From DATBHW01 sp035307385 (GTDB taxonomy: Bacteria > Chloroflexota > Ktedonobacteria > Ktedonobacterales > DATBGS01), in assembly GCA_035307385.1 (NCBI GenBank), contig DATGID010000087.1, forward strand, positions 248,001 through 312,000: a stretch of DNA of 64,000 nt, read 5' to 3'. Shown piece by piece: positions 1-8,589 of the stretch. The notes beneath the pieces are model-generated. The model saw only the letters and a program-made list of their open reading frames with translations. It was not told the origin of the DNA and did not search any database. Position numbers and translations under genes: made by a program. The stretch's first letter is position 1; each line of letters begins with the position of its first letter.

Positions 1-165
1 GACGGGGCGCTTGGGTTCGCTGACGGCCACCATAGCCACCTTCCACAGCGCTAAAATAAACGCGACCCACAGCGGCAGCAGAAAAAAAACCGTCCAGGGA
101 TAATAGAAGATGAACACCAGGCAGATACATAGGGCGACAAAGCAGAAAATACGATACGTGGTCAT
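1..165 (-). CDS. Partial small membrane protein
   Basis: The open frame starts with ATG at 165 on the minus strand and runs off the left edge without a stop, giving 55 residues. It reads MTTYRIFCFVALCICLVFIF and continues with two closely spaced hydrophobic stretches (about residues 5-22 and 26-46) before a charged SEPKRP segment. A GAGGG-type ribosome site lies about 12 bases before the ATG. It was too short for a length-filtered ORF search. I recognise no family; a small inner-membrane protein is all that can be supported, and the C-terminus is outside the window. Confidence 0.45.
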   Translation of the reverse strand, partial: MTTYRIFCFVALCICLVFIFYYPWTVFFLLPLWVAFILALWKVAMVAVSEPKRPV

Positions 166-629
166 AGTCTCTCAGCCCTCAAACCGGCGAACACTACCAG
201 CGCTGGTCACACAACAGCATATCCTATGCCGGATTTGGACCCAGATTTGCTACCTGGCGCGCAAAACCCGTTTGGGACTTTTGGCAAAAGAGGCAACATT
301 CACCCTGGTTTCAACGTCTTTCTAACAAGACGACAGTGGGAGGGGCTGATGCGCTGGCAAGGTTCTTGCATGGTCAGCTTGCAGCGGCAAGGGATGGCCG
401 CTCCATTGCCAAAAGTCCTACCCACTGGCGTAACGAATGGTCGCCCGTTACCTTTTAGGTGACGCCGCGTTGTAGCGTGCAGGAAACTTTCCACAAGCGT
501 AAAAGGCAAATCACAATGTGGTGATACTTTCGCTCTATCCGACGTAATTGAGGATAGGTGGGTGCTGATGTGAGCGGCTTGTGGAGATTATAGGTTATCC
601 GAACGGATTTGGGAGAGGGAGGCAGCGAG
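166..629. other. Intergenic region, no gene seen
   Basis: About 460 bases between the divergent edge gene and the HD-GYP gene. Short frames on both strands overlap one another and have no family features or good ribosome sites. The right end carries the purine-rich GGGAGAGGGAGG (611-622) that serves the next gene. No RNA gene or repeat was recognised. Confidence 0.5.
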
Positions 630-1349
630 GTGGCTGCGCTAGAAATGATCGTATCTATCGGCCAGCGTGAGGCTGATCACGTGTTTCATGATCTGGCCCA
701 AAGCATCCAAAAACGTGATGTGTTGACCTATGAACATTGCCAGCGCGTGGCGGGTTACGCCGAGCGGCTGGCGCGTCGCCTGGGCTGGGACCAGGAAAGC
801 GCGCATCAGCTTGCGCTGGCCGCGCTGGTGCATGATCTTGGGAAAACCTGGCTGGGCAACGATATTCTGCTCAAAGAGAGTGCGCTTTCGCCAGAGGAGC
901 GGCTTCAGATGCAGCGGCATCCGCTGATGGGTGCGCAGATGTTGGCAGGCTATGGTCTTGATCTGTTTTTCATCGAGACCGTGCTCTACCATCATGAAAC
1001 CTATGATGGGCAGGGATATCCCACGGGCCTGCATGGCGAAGACATTCCCATCGGTGCGCGTCTGCTGGCGGTGGCTGATGTCTATGATGCGCTGCTTTCG
1101 GCTCGCCCGTATAAAGCTGCGCTTTCGCCAGAAGAGGTGCAGCACTATCTGCGCGCCGAAGCTGGCCGGCGCTTCGACCCCTTTGTGGTGCAGGCATTTC
1201 TGCACTCGTTGGAGCCAGCATCTGAGCGGGTAATTACCCGGCAGCTTCCGGCGGTGTCAAAATCGTTGCGCTTCGAGATGGTAAACGTGGCCTCGTCCAA
1301 ATCCAGCGCCAGGCGACCCAGTGGGCCGCTGCTGGTGGGTCAGTCCTGA
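630..1349 (+). CDS. HD-GYP domain phosphohydrolase
   Basis: A 239-residue protein made almost entirely of an HD-GYP domain, the class that degrades cyclic di-GMP or related dinucleotides in the cytoplasm. Visible motifs are the metal-binding H68-D69 (LVHDLGKTWLG), HHE at 121-123 and the signature GYP at 129-131 (YDGQGYP), followed by ADVYDAL and FDP. There is no fused receiver or sensor domain, so the input is unknown. I chose the GTG at 630 because GGAGG at 618-622 sits 7 bases upstream; an in-frame TTG at 609 has no such site. A terminator follows. HD-GYP identity is firm; catalytic activity and exact substrate are not shown. Confidence 0.88.
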   Translation: MAALEMIVSIGQREADHVFHDLAQSIQKRDVLTYEHCQRVAGYAERLARRLGWDQESAHQLALAALVHDLGKTWLGNDILLKESALSPEERLQMQRHPLMGAQMLAGYGLDLFFIETVLYHHETYDGQGYPTGLHGEDIPIGARLLAVADVYDALLSARPYKAALSPEEVQHYLRAEAGRRFDPFVVQAFLHSLEPASERVITRQLPAVSKSLRFEMVNVASSKSSARRPSGPLLVGQS

Positions 1350-1385
1350 GCATCACAGCTATCATTTTATCTCGTCATTTTCTTT

Positions 1386-1417
1386 CCGCCCGTTCTTGCT
1401 GACGGGCGGCTCTTTTT
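1386..1417 (+). terminator. Rho-independent terminator after HD-GYP gene
   Basis: CCGCCCGT (1386-1393) pairs perfectly with ACGGGCGG (1402-1409) across an 8-base loop and is followed by CTCTTTTT. It lies 36 bases after the HD-GYP stop and immediately before the ribosome site of the next gene. Confidence 0.85.
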
Positions 1418-1428
1418 AGGGAGGGCTT

Positions 1429-2586
1429 ATGCCGCAGGTTGATCTTTCCGAGATTACAGTGCTGGACCAGCATTGCCACCCATTTACGCGCCAGTGGTTC
1501 CGTACCAATGTGCCTTCCTTTCGCGCTTGCTTCACCGAGGGCCGCCTTCCCGTTGAGAGTTTTGTGCCTTCGCTGGTGTACTATCGCTGGGCGCAGCGTG
1601 AGATGCGTCGCGCGTTGAACCTCGCGCCGGATGCCGATGAGGAGACGATTCTGGCGGCACGAACGGCGCGGGCAGATGATTATCTGGCGACGATGATGGG
1701 TGAGACGCTCCTTGAGGGATTGTTGCTCGATGATGGCTATCCACCAACCGGTGAGGCGTTGAATGTGGCGCAGATGGGCGAGGCATGCGGTTGCCCGTCC
1801 TGGCGGATTCTGCGCCTGGAGACGCTGCTGGAGTCTTTGCTGCTGCGCTCGGCGTCGTTGGATGATGTGCTGGCTGCCTTCACTGTGGAACTGGGCGATC
1901 TGCGGGCGCGCGGGGTCGTTGCCCTGAAGAGCATCATTGCCTATCGCGGCGGGCTGGCCGTGCTTGAGCCGTCGCTGGAGGAGGCGCGGGAGGCGTTTAC
2001 CACAGCCCGCGCGATGATTGCCAGGGAAGGGCGCGTTCGCCTGGCCGGGCCGGAGGCGCGAGCGCTGCTGCATTATTTCATTTATCGCGCGCTGGAGCAG
2101 GCGGCAAAACAGGAGCTAGCCATCCAGTTTCATACGGGTTTTGGCGACACCGACCAGGATTTGCTGACCAGCAATCCGGCGCTGCTGCGCCCGTTGATTC
2201 AGTCCAGCCAGGACAACTCCCTCTATCGCGGCGCGCGGATTGTGCTGCTGCATGCCAGCTATCCCTATACCCGCGAGGCGGCGTATCTGGCCTCGGTGTA
2301 TCCGCATGTCTTTGTGGATGTCTCGCTGGCGAATCCATTCCTGGCTGGGATGGTGCCGTCGATCTGGCGCGAACTGCTGGCGATGGCTCCGGCGACCAAA
2401 ATCCTATATGGGTCGGATAGCTCGGTGATTCCGGAGCATATCTGGCTGGGCGCGCTCCTGGGGCGGCGCTCGCTGGGCACAGCGCTGGGCGAACTGATCG
2501 ATGCGGGCCTTCTCTCCACCAGCGAGGCGTTGGACGCTGCCGAGACGATACTCAACGGTGTGGCGCATGTGCTGTACGGGGTATAG
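1429..2586 (+). CDS. Amidohydrolase-family TIM-barrel protein
   Basis: A 385-residue metal-dependent hydrolase of the amidohydrolase-2 type. The N-terminus has the metal-binding HxH (H15-C-H17 in LDQHCHPF); later strand-end motifs are IQFHTGFGD, VLLHASYPY and LYGSDSS, consistent with the remaining His/Asp metal ligands of the barrel. The GSDS region and overall length resemble the amidohydrolases fused to or found beside glutamine synthetase-like enzymes (FluG/nodulin type), although no glutamine synthetase gene is in view. The ATG has AGGGAGGG just upstream. Substrate cannot be told from sequence. It is monocistronic: a terminator precedes it and the next gene converges on it. Confidence 0.8.
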   Translation: MPQVDLSEITVLDQHCHPFTRQWFRTNVPSFRACFTEGRLPVESFVPSLVYYRWAQREMRRALNLAPDADEETILAARTARADDYLATMMGETLLEGLLLDDGYPPTGEALNVAQMGEACGCPSWRILRLETLLESLLLRSASLDDVLAAFTVELGDLRARGVVALKSIIAYRGGLAVLEPSLEEAREAFTTARAMIAREGRVRLAGPEARALLHYFIYRALEQAAKQELAIQFHTGFGDTDQDLLTSNPALLRPLIQSSQDNSLYRGARIVLLHASYPYTREAAYLASVYPHVFVDVSLANPFLAGMVPSIWRELLAMAPATKILYGSDSSVIPEHIWLGALLGRRSLGTALGELIDAGLLSTSEALDAAETILNGVAHVLYGV

Positions 2587-2606
2587 CAAGCCTTTGCTAT
2601 TACCGG

Positions 2607-3332
2607 CTATGCTCCGTCTGGCGAATCGATCTCTTTGAAGCGATAGCCCAGGCCGCGCTCGGTGAGGATGTATTTGGGGTGCGCCGGGTCGCGCTCGATC
2701 TTCTGACGGAGATAGGTGATGTAGAGCCGCAGGTAATGCGCTTCGTCGCGATATTCGTGGCCCCAGACCTTGGACAGCAGTGTCTCGTGCGTGAGCAGCC
2801 GCCCGGCATTGTTCACCAGATGATAGAGCAGGCGATATTCGGTTGGGCGCAAGGCGACTTTTTCCCCGCGCACCAGAACCTCATGCTTGCTGAAATCAAT
2901 GGTCAGTTCATCATCGACGACAATCTGTGTCTTGCGTGTGGGCGAAGGCATAAACGAGCGACGCAGCAAGGCTTTCGTGCGTGACAGCAGTTCGCGCGGG
3001 CTGAAGGGTTTGGTGAGATAATCATCGGCGCCCAGGTCCAGCCCGCGAATGCGATCACCCTCCTCATTACGCACCGTCAGCATCATCACCGGCACGGTGG
3101 AAACCTCGCGGATGTGCCTGAGCGTCTCGAAGCCGTCCATGGCGGGCATCATCACATCCAGAATGATGAGATCAGGCAGGTCTTCTTTCAGGCGCTCCAG
3201 CGCTTCATAGCCATTGGCGGCCTCCAGCACGCGGAAGCCTTCCAGTTCCAGATTCATACGAATAAGATCGATCAGACGCGCCTCGTCGTCCACCACGAGG
3301 ATCATCAGATTGCGTGGGTCAAGCTGGTCCAT
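2607..3332 (-). CDS. OmpR/PhoB-family response regulator
   Basis: A 241-residue two-domain regulator. The receiver domain (about 9-125) shows the acidic pair D15-D16, the phosphoacceptor D59 in LIILDVMMP, T86 and K108 in LTKPF. The C-terminal winged helix (about 145-235) has the PhoB-like RPTEYRLL and RGLGYRF motifs. It lies 51 bases downstream of the histidine kinase gene on the same strand, so the two form a cognate pair and probably an operon. Target genes are not evident. It most resembles KdpE/PhoP-type regulators, but no target-based name can be justified. Confidence 0.92.
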   Translation of the reverse strand: MDQLDPRNLMILVVDDEARLIDLIRMNLELEGFRVLEAANGYEALERLKEDLPDLIILDVMMPAMDGFETLRHIREVSTVPVMMLTVRNEEGDRIRGLDLGADDYLTKPFSPRELLSRTKALLRRSFMPSPTRKTQIVVDDELTIDFSKHEVLVRGEKVALRPTEYRLLYHLVNNAGRLLTHETLLSKVWGHEYRDEAHYLRLYITYLRQKIERDPAHPKYILTERGLGYRFKEIDSPDGA

Positions 3333-3383
3333 AGATTCCTCAGTATAAAGCTAGCATGCTAAAAGCAGAGCGTGTGATTGTTT

Positions 3384-5012
3384 TTATGCTCCGGGGCGCT
3401 GCTCCCTGGCTCCGAAGACGACGATGGGCGACTGCGCCTGCTCCATGCGCGGCAGGCTGAAAGAAAAGGTTGAACCTTTGCCCAGTTCGCTCTCCACCCG
3501 GATGTGCCCGCCGTGCGCGTCCAGAATGGCGCGGCAGATATACAGGCCCAGCCCCGCGCCCTGGGTGGTGCGCGAGGCTTTATTATCGACGCGCTGGAAA
3601 CGCTCGAAGATGCGCCCCTGTTCGCGCAGCGGAATGCCCATGCCTTTATCGCCGACGCTGATCATCACAGCTTCGTCGGTGACCTGCCCTTCGATGCGAA
3701 TGAGCCTGGAGTTGGGGGAGTATTTCACCGCGTTATCCAGCAGATTCAGCAGCACTTCCTCGATGCGTTCCCGGTCCGCCCAGACGGTAGGCATGCCATC
3801 GGGGAAGTGTACGCGCAGGGTATGGTTGGGGCTGCGCGCCGCGAATTTGCGCACCACTTTGCGCGCCATCTCGGCCAGGTCCAGCGGGCCGGGGTCCATT
3901 TTCAGTCCGCCCGCCTGAATGCGCGACGCCTGAAGCAGATTCGCCACCAGATGATGGAGCCGATCACTCTCTTCTTCGATGGCTTCCAACCGTCCGCGAA
4001 TGGTTTGTTCGTCCCATTTGGCGTCTTCGCGCCGCAAGGTAGAGGCGTAGCCCTTGATGATGGCGATGGGTGTTTGCAACTCATGTGAGATGATCGACAT
4101 AAAGGTGGAGCGCAGTTGCTCGTTTTCGCGGATGCGGGTGATATCGCGCAGGTTCAACACGCCGCTCAGCGGCTCGCCATGCGGCGAGCGCACCGCAGAG
4201 GCGGTGACGCCGATGTCCACCTGCTGGCCGTCGCGGGTGGTAATCATCATCTCGCGGTCAACGATGGGGCCGCTGGTGGCAAACGCTTGCAGCAGCGGGT
4301 CATTGTGCAGCCCCAGTTCGTTGCCCTGCGGGTCTTTGGGCCGCAGCACGTCGTAATAAAAGCGGCCCACCACTTCGAGGGTGCGCCAGCCGGTCAGGCG
4401 CTCCATTGCCGGATTGAAGCTGGTGATGCGCAGTTGGCGATCAACAGTCAGAATGCCATCGGCGCTGTAGTAGAGAATAGCCTCAAGCTGTTCCTTCTCC
4501 TGGCGGGCGCGCCGCGCTTCGATGGCGTTGCGCACGGCTCCCGCAGTTTGGGCGGCATAGGCCGCGCTGGCGCGTCCCGAACGCGCCATAGGAACGGTGG
4601 TAATCCACTGCTCGCCCAGGATATGCAGCATGCCCACGTTGCCCTGGCTGTCGCGCAGCACCAGCGTCAGCACGGCCAGCGGGCGCTGTGGAAACAGGTC
4701 TTCCAGGTGAGCCGGATAGGTTCCTGGCAGGAGGATGGTGCCATTGAGGGCTTCTTTTGGCCCCAGGTTGTCGACACTCCAGAGCAGGTACTTCCAATCG
4801 TTGACACGCTCCAGCACATCTATCAGCGTGCGGGCGTCGTCCTCTTCGATATTGACCATCACCGGACTGAGCATGCCCACCGGGTCCAGGTGATCGGCCA
4901 GCACGAGGATGCCCGCGCGTCCGCTGAACAGGTCGATGGCCCCGCGCAGCAGGCTGCCCAGGGCGTCATCAATGGGTATCGCTTTGTTGGGTGTGGAGGT
5001 AGGTACGGTCAT
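3384..5012 (-). CDS. PAS sensor histidine kinase
   Basis: A 542-residue soluble kinase. Residues about 15-165 look like a GAF-type or related sensory module; 175-295 is a PAS domain (ILYYSADGILTVDRQ, FNPAMERLTGW); HisKA carries the phosphoacceptor H310 (MSIISHELQTP); the HATPase domain has the N box LLNLLDNAVKYSPN, GDKGMGIP and GAGLGLYI. There is no transmembrane segment, so the signal is probably cytoplasmic (redox, ligand or light). It is the first gene of the kinase-regulator pair. The start at 5012 is a reasonable ATG. Confidence 0.9.
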   Translation of the reverse strand: MTVPTSTPNKAIPIDDALGSLLRGAIDLFSGRAGILVLADHLDPVGMLSPVMVNIEEDDARTLIDVLERVNDWKYLLWSVDNLGPKEALNGTILLPGTYPAHLEDLFPQRPLAVLTLVLRDSQGNVGMLHILGEQWITTVPMARSGRASAAYAAQTAGAVRNAIEARRARQEKEQLEAILYYSADGILTVDRQLRITSFNPAMERLTGWRTLEVVGRFYYDVLRPKDPQGNELGLHNDPLLQAFATSGPIVDREMMITTRDGQQVDIGVTASAVRSPHGEPLSGVLNLRDITRIRENEQLRSTFMSIISHELQTPIAIIKGYASTLRREDAKWDEQTIRGRLEAIEEESDRLHHLVANLLQASRIQAGGLKMDPGPLDLAEMARKVVRKFAARSPNHTLRVHFPDGMPTVWADRERIEEVLLNLLDNAVKYSPNSRLIRIEGQVTDEAVMISVGDKGMGIPLREQGRIFERFQRVDNKASRTTQGAGLGLYICRAILDAHGGHIRVESELGKGSTFSFSLPRMEQAQSPIVVFGAREQRPGA

Positions 5013-5167
5013 CGAGCAAATGATCAGGCAGGTAGCTGGAAAGATGGCTCCGCGCTGCTGTTGTCTCTTATGAAACGCTAATAGACTTCCTACGTTATTT
5101 TAACACACAATCTTCTGGAATCGAAATTGGAAAGAGATATGCGTGCCTGGCGGTTGCACGCTGCTGA

Positions 5168-5201
5168 AGGCGTCGTTCCAACGAATGCCGGAACGACGCC
5201 T
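5168..5201 (-). terminator. Hairpin at the 3' end of gpsA
   Basis: AGGCGTCGTTCC (5168-5179) is a perfect 12-bp inverted repeat of GGAACGACGCCT (5190-5201) with a 10-base loop, 15 bases past the gpsA stop. No strong U tract follows on either strand, so it may be a terminator or an RNA-stabilising hairpin. Confidence 0.55.
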
Positions 5202-5216
5202 CTTGCTATCATGAGG

Positions 5217-6245
5217 CTAGCTGTTGATGATGCCGTGCGTGCCATCAAGCTCTTCCTTGGGGTCACGCAGCATCAATTCAATCACGCCCTGGCGGGCGTT
5301 CTTGCCCTCGAACAGAACAGCATAAATGGTAGCAGTGATGGGCATCTCCACGCCGTAGCGCTCAGCCAGTTCACGGGCGGCTTTGGTGGTGGTGACGCCT
5401 TCGGCCACGCTCTTCATACCGGCCAACACGTCATCTAGTTTGCGCCCTTTAGCAATCTCCAGCCCGACATAGCGATTGCGGCTGAGCGGGCTGGCACACG
5501 TGGCAATCAGGTCGCCCATGCCCGCCAGCCCAATGAAGGTCAAAGGATTCGCGCCGCAGGCGATGCCCAGCCGGGCAATTTCGGCCAGGCCACGTGTCAT
5601 GAACGCGGCCTTGGCATTTTCCCCATAGCCCCAGCCATCGCAGGCTCCCGCGCCCAGCGCAATGATGTTCTTGAGCGCGCCGCTCAACTCGACCCCGATG
5701 ACATCGCTGCTGGTGTAGACGCGGAACGTCGCAGTATTCAGGGCTTCGCGCGCTGCCTCGGCCACGGCGCGATCTCTGGCGGCAATCACGGCAGCACTGG
5801 GCAGCCCCTTGGCGACTTCCCGGGCAATGTTGGGGCCGCTCAGCATGGCGATGCGTTCGCGCAGCCCTTCGGGCAGTTCTTCAGCCATGACCTCGCTCAT
5901 GCGTTTCAGGCTGCCGATCTCCAGCCCTTTGCTGCCGCACAGCAGGATGGCGTCTGGCGCGACAGATGATGCAATGGCCCGCACGTTTTCACGCAGGCGC
6001 TGGGCAGGTGTCACCAGCAAAACCAGTTCGCGGCCCTCTACCGCCTCGCCTATCTTGGTGGTCACGCGCAGCGAGAAGGGAAAGGGGATATCAGGCAAAA
6101 AGTCGCGATTTTCGCGGTCACGCTCCATGGCCTCGTCGCGTTCCGCTCGATGTTCCCAGAGCGTCGTCTCAAAGCCCTTGTTTGCCAGCAGAATTGCCAG
6201 AGTGGTGCCCCAGGCGCCCGTGCCAATCACGCCGACTCGTCGCAT
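5217..6245 (-). CDS. gpsA: NAD(P)-dependent glycerol-3-phosphate dehydrogenase
   Basis: A 342-residue enzyme, the usual GpsA length, that reduces dihydroxyacetone phosphate to sn-glycerol 3-phosphate for phospholipid synthesis. The N-terminal Rossmann motif GTGAWGTT (residues 8-15) binds the nucleotide. Further signatures are LSGPNIAREVAKGLPSA, the catalytic lysine in LSGALKNIIALGAG, GENAKAAFMTRG and GLAGMGDLIATC. The start is ATG at 6245; the gene stands alone, divergent from the pterin synthase homologue and followed by a hairpin. Assignment is secure. Confidence 0.96.
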   Translation of the reverse strand: MRRVGVIGTGAWGTTLAILLANKGFETTLWEHRAERDEAMERDRENRDFLPDIPFPFSLRVTTKIGEAVEGRELVLLVTPAQRLRENVRAIASSVAPDAILLCGSKGLEIGSLKRMSEVMAEELPEGLRERIAMLSGPNIAREVAKGLPSAAVIAARDRAVAEAAREALNTATFRVYTSSDVIGVELSGALKNIIALGAGACDGWGYGENAKAAFMTRGLAEIARLGIACGANPLTFIGLAGMGDLIATCASPLSRNRYVGLEIAKGRKLDDVLAGMKSVAEGVTTTKAARELAERYGVEMPITATIYAVLFEGKNARQGVIELMLRDPKEELDGTHGIINS

Positions 6246-6457
6246 GGTTCCTCCGCAGCGGATAGAGTAGGGTTGGTGCAGCCAAAAGCGTCGATGTGCA
6301 TAGTCGCCATCCTTCCGTAAGCCGTTTGCTGCGCTGCTCAGGCAGGCTTTCGTGTAGGCCCATTATACTGCCATTGGGCATGAGGATGCCAGCGTGCTTT
6401 GTGGGCTGTTCAAAAGAGGCATGCCCTGTGCAGGGGGTAGGCTGAAGGCCGATTGGA

Positions 6458-6466
6458 TGCTATAAT
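6458..6466 (+). promoter_or_regulatory. Extended -10 promoter for pterin synthase gene
   Basis: TGcTATAAT (6458-6466) is a consensus extended -10 element; no good -35 is seen. Transcription would begin near 6473, giving a leader of only about 15 bases before the ATG at 6488. Confidence 0.6.
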
Positions 6467-6487
6467 CTATATAGGGTGAAGACAAGT

Positions 6488-7015
6488 ATGGCCGCGCGGC
6501 CATGCGCTGATGAAGGGTTGTTGCTTGTGACCTGGAAGTTGTTGATTGAGCGCGGAAACCTGGGTTTCAGCGCTGCCCATTTTATTACCTTCGATGACCA
6601 GACCGCTGAGCCGCTGCACGGCCATAACTATGGCGTGCGTGTGGAAGTGGCGGGTGACCTCAATCCCCACAGCTACGTTCTGGATTTTGTGGCCCTCAAA
6701 ACGATCACTCGTGACATCTGTAAGGAACTTGATCATCAGTTTTTGCTGCCGCGCCAGAGCAAGCATCTGAAGATTGCCGAGCGCCCTGGTGAATGGGAGA
6801 TTCGCTTTGGCGATCAGCGCTATCTGCTGCCGCGCCCCAGCGTGGTGGTCCTGCCTGTCGATAATGCCACGGCAGAACGGCTGGCCGAATATCTGGCCGG
6901 ACGTATCAGTGAACGCCTCCGTTCACTGAATGTGACCAATCTGGCAACGATCACTGTGGGGGTGGAAGAAACGGAGATGCAAACGGCATTTTATACTCTT
7001 GATCTCCGGGTGTAG
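6488..7015 (+). CDS. 6-pyruvoyl-tetrahydropterin synthase / QueD-family protein
   Basis: A 175-residue T-fold enzyme of the PTPS/QueD family. The zinc ligands are H31 (SAAHF) and H44, H46 (LHGHNYGV). QueD and animal PTPS have a catalytic Cys shortly before HGH; here there is none and a Glu (E41) stands nearby, which recalls PTPS-III enzymes that make 6-hydroxymethyl-dihydropterin for folate. That subfamily call is inference. The ATG at 6488 is preferred over an in-frame GTG at 6476 because a predicted transcript begins near 6473; neither has a clear ribosome site, and a GTG at 6527 is another option. No queC, queE or fol gene is adjacent. Confidence 0.75.
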   Translation: MAARPCADEGLLLVTWKLLIERGNLGFSAAHFITFDDQTAEPLHGHNYGVRVEVAGDLNPHSYVLDFVALKTITRDICKELDHQFLLPRQSKHLKIAERPGEWEIRFGDQRYLLPRPSVVVLPVDNATAERLAEYLAGRISERLRSLNVTNLATITVGVEETEMQTAFYTLDLRV

Positions 7016-7038
7016 GCGCTCGAACAGAGTTCTGCGCC

Positions 7039-7054
7039 CTGATCTATAGATCAG
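7039..7054. promoter_or_regulatory. Perfect 16-bp palindrome upstream of gdh
   Basis: CTGATCTATAGATCAG is a perfect palindrome, located 24 bases after the pterin synthase homologue and 97 bases before the glutamate dehydrogenase start. It may be an operator, or with the following CTTTATTT a weak terminator. Confidence 0.35.
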
Positions 7055-7150
7055 CTTTATTTACTGTAGTGTAGTGCGTTGCTTAGCGGGGCCAACGATG
7101 CCCCCAGTATACGGCCAATGCAGGCTACATTCCCAAGGAGGTTTGAACCA

Positions 7151-8404
7151 GTGGCTGTTGAAGTGCTCAATCCCTATGAGGTAGCTGTCGCCCAATTCGA
7201 TCAGGCTGCGGAACTCTTGCATCTGGATGATGATTTACGAGAGGTGCTGCGTCGCCCCAAGCGCGAGCTTTCGGTGAACTTTCCCGTGCGCCTGGACAGC
7301 GGCAAGGTGAAGATATTTTCGGGGTACCGGGTGCAGCATAATATCAACCGAGGCCCGGCCAAAGGTGGCATCCGCTACAGCCCAGATGTCTCGCTCGATG
7401 AAGTGCGGGCGCTGGCGATGTGGATGACGTGGAAGTGCGCCGTGGTGGGTATTCCCTTTGGTGGAGCGAAGGGCGGCGTCATTGTGGACCCGCGCGAACT
7501 ATCTCAAAGTGAATTGGAACGGCTGACCCGCCGCTATGCCACTGAAATCTCGATCTTGATTGGTCCCGATAGCGATATTCCCGCTCCGGATATGAACACC
7601 AATCCGCAGGTAATGGCCTGGATCATGGATACGTATTCGATGCATCACGGCTATTCGATTCCGGCGGTGGTGACAGGCAAGCCTATCTCTATCGGCGGCA
7701 GCGAGGGCCGCATGGAGGCGACGGCACGAGGGGTGCTGGTGGTGACACACGAGGCCGCCAGAGACGCGGGCATCCCGCTGGAGGGCGCAAAGGTGGTGGT
7801 GCAGGGCTTTGGCAACGTCGGCTCGATCAGCGCGCGGTTATTCCATGAGGCTGGGGCAAAAGTGATCGGACTGAGCGATCTCTACGGTGGGGTCTATAAT
7901 CCACATGGCATCGATGTGACCCGCGCGCTGCGTTATTCGCAGGAGCATGGCCGGCTGACGAATCTGCCAGAGACGGAGCCAATCAGCAACGCCGATTTAT
8001 TAGAACTGCCCTGCGATATTCTGGTTCCGGCGGCGACAGAAGGGCAATTGACCGGGCGCAACGCCAGCCGCATCACGGCCAGGCTGATTGTTGAGGCAGC
8101 TAATGGGCCAACCACCCCGGAAGCCGATGCCATTTTCAATGATCGTGGTATTCCGGTGATTCCCGATATCCTTGCAAATGCGGGCGGCGTGACGGTCAGC
8201 TACTTCGAGTGGGTGCAAGACCTTCAGCGCTTCTTCTGGGCCGAACAGCAAATTAACACCGAACTGGAGCGTATCATGCGCCGCAGCTACCAGGCTACCT
8301 ATGACAAGGCGAAGAACGTAGATGTGAGCATGCGCATGGGCGCGTATTTGCTGGCGGTGACGCGGGTGGCCGAGGCGACCGCCGCCCGTGGCATCTATCC
8401 GTGA
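7151..8404 (+). CDS. gdhA: Glutamate (Glu/Leu/Phe/Val) dehydrogenase
   Basis: A 417-residue amino-acid dehydrogenase that interconverts glutamate and 2-oxoglutarate plus ammonia. Signatures in order are YRVQHNINRGPAKGGIRY with the substrate lysines, WKCAVVGIPFGGAKGGV, PAPDMNTNPQVMAW and the Rossmann motif GFGNVGS. Length fits the small hexameric class of bacteria and archaea. The GTG at 7151 is chosen because AAGGAGGT (7135-7142) sits 8 bases upstream; the frame is open further back to a TTG but without a ribosome site. Coenzyme choice is not determined. A hairpin terminator follows. Confidence 0.93.
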   Translation: MAVEVLNPYEVAVAQFDQAAELLHLDDDLREVLRRPKRELSVNFPVRLDSGKVKIFSGYRVQHNINRGPAKGGIRYSPDVSLDEVRALAMWMTWKCAVVGIPFGGAKGGVIVDPRELSQSELERLTRRYATEISILIGPDSDIPAPDMNTNPQVMAWIMDTYSMHHGYSIPAVVTGKPISIGGSEGRMEATARGVLVVTHEAARDAGIPLEGAKVVVQGFGNVGSISARLFHEAGAKVIGLSDLYGGVYNPHGIDVTRALRYSQEHGRLTNLPETEPISNADLLELPCDILVPAATEGQLTGRNASRITARLIVEAANGPTTPEADAIFNDRGIPVIPDILANAGGVTVSYFEWVQDLQRFFWAEQQINTELERIMRRSYQATYDKAKNVDVSMRMGAYLLAVTRVAEATAARGIYP

Positions 8405-8480
8405 GTGAGCCAAATAGCCCACGCTTTTTTGGGCAGGTTCTCCTTGTTTGCTGTAGATTGTGTTTATATGTGTCTATCAG

Positions 8481-8506
8481 GTGCCGGGACCAATCGGTTC
8501 CGGCAC
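8481..8506 (+). terminator. Terminator hairpin after gdh
   Basis: GTGCCGGGACC (8481-8491) pairs with GGTTCCGGCAC (8496-8506), 11 bp with one G-U and a 4-base loop. A CTTTTTC tract follows about 15 bases later rather than directly. Confidence 0.6.
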
Positions 8507-8589
8507 TCTGTATGCTATATCTTTTTCTGGCAGGTCTGGCCCAACGATTCCCTTGACAGGGGTTCTGGTGAAAGTGTAGGCTTTGCAGC

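Noticed and set aside
4116..5081. 321-codon plus-strand frame opposite the histidine kinase
   Set aside because: Antisense shadow of well-conserved PAS, HisKA and HATPase coding sequence.
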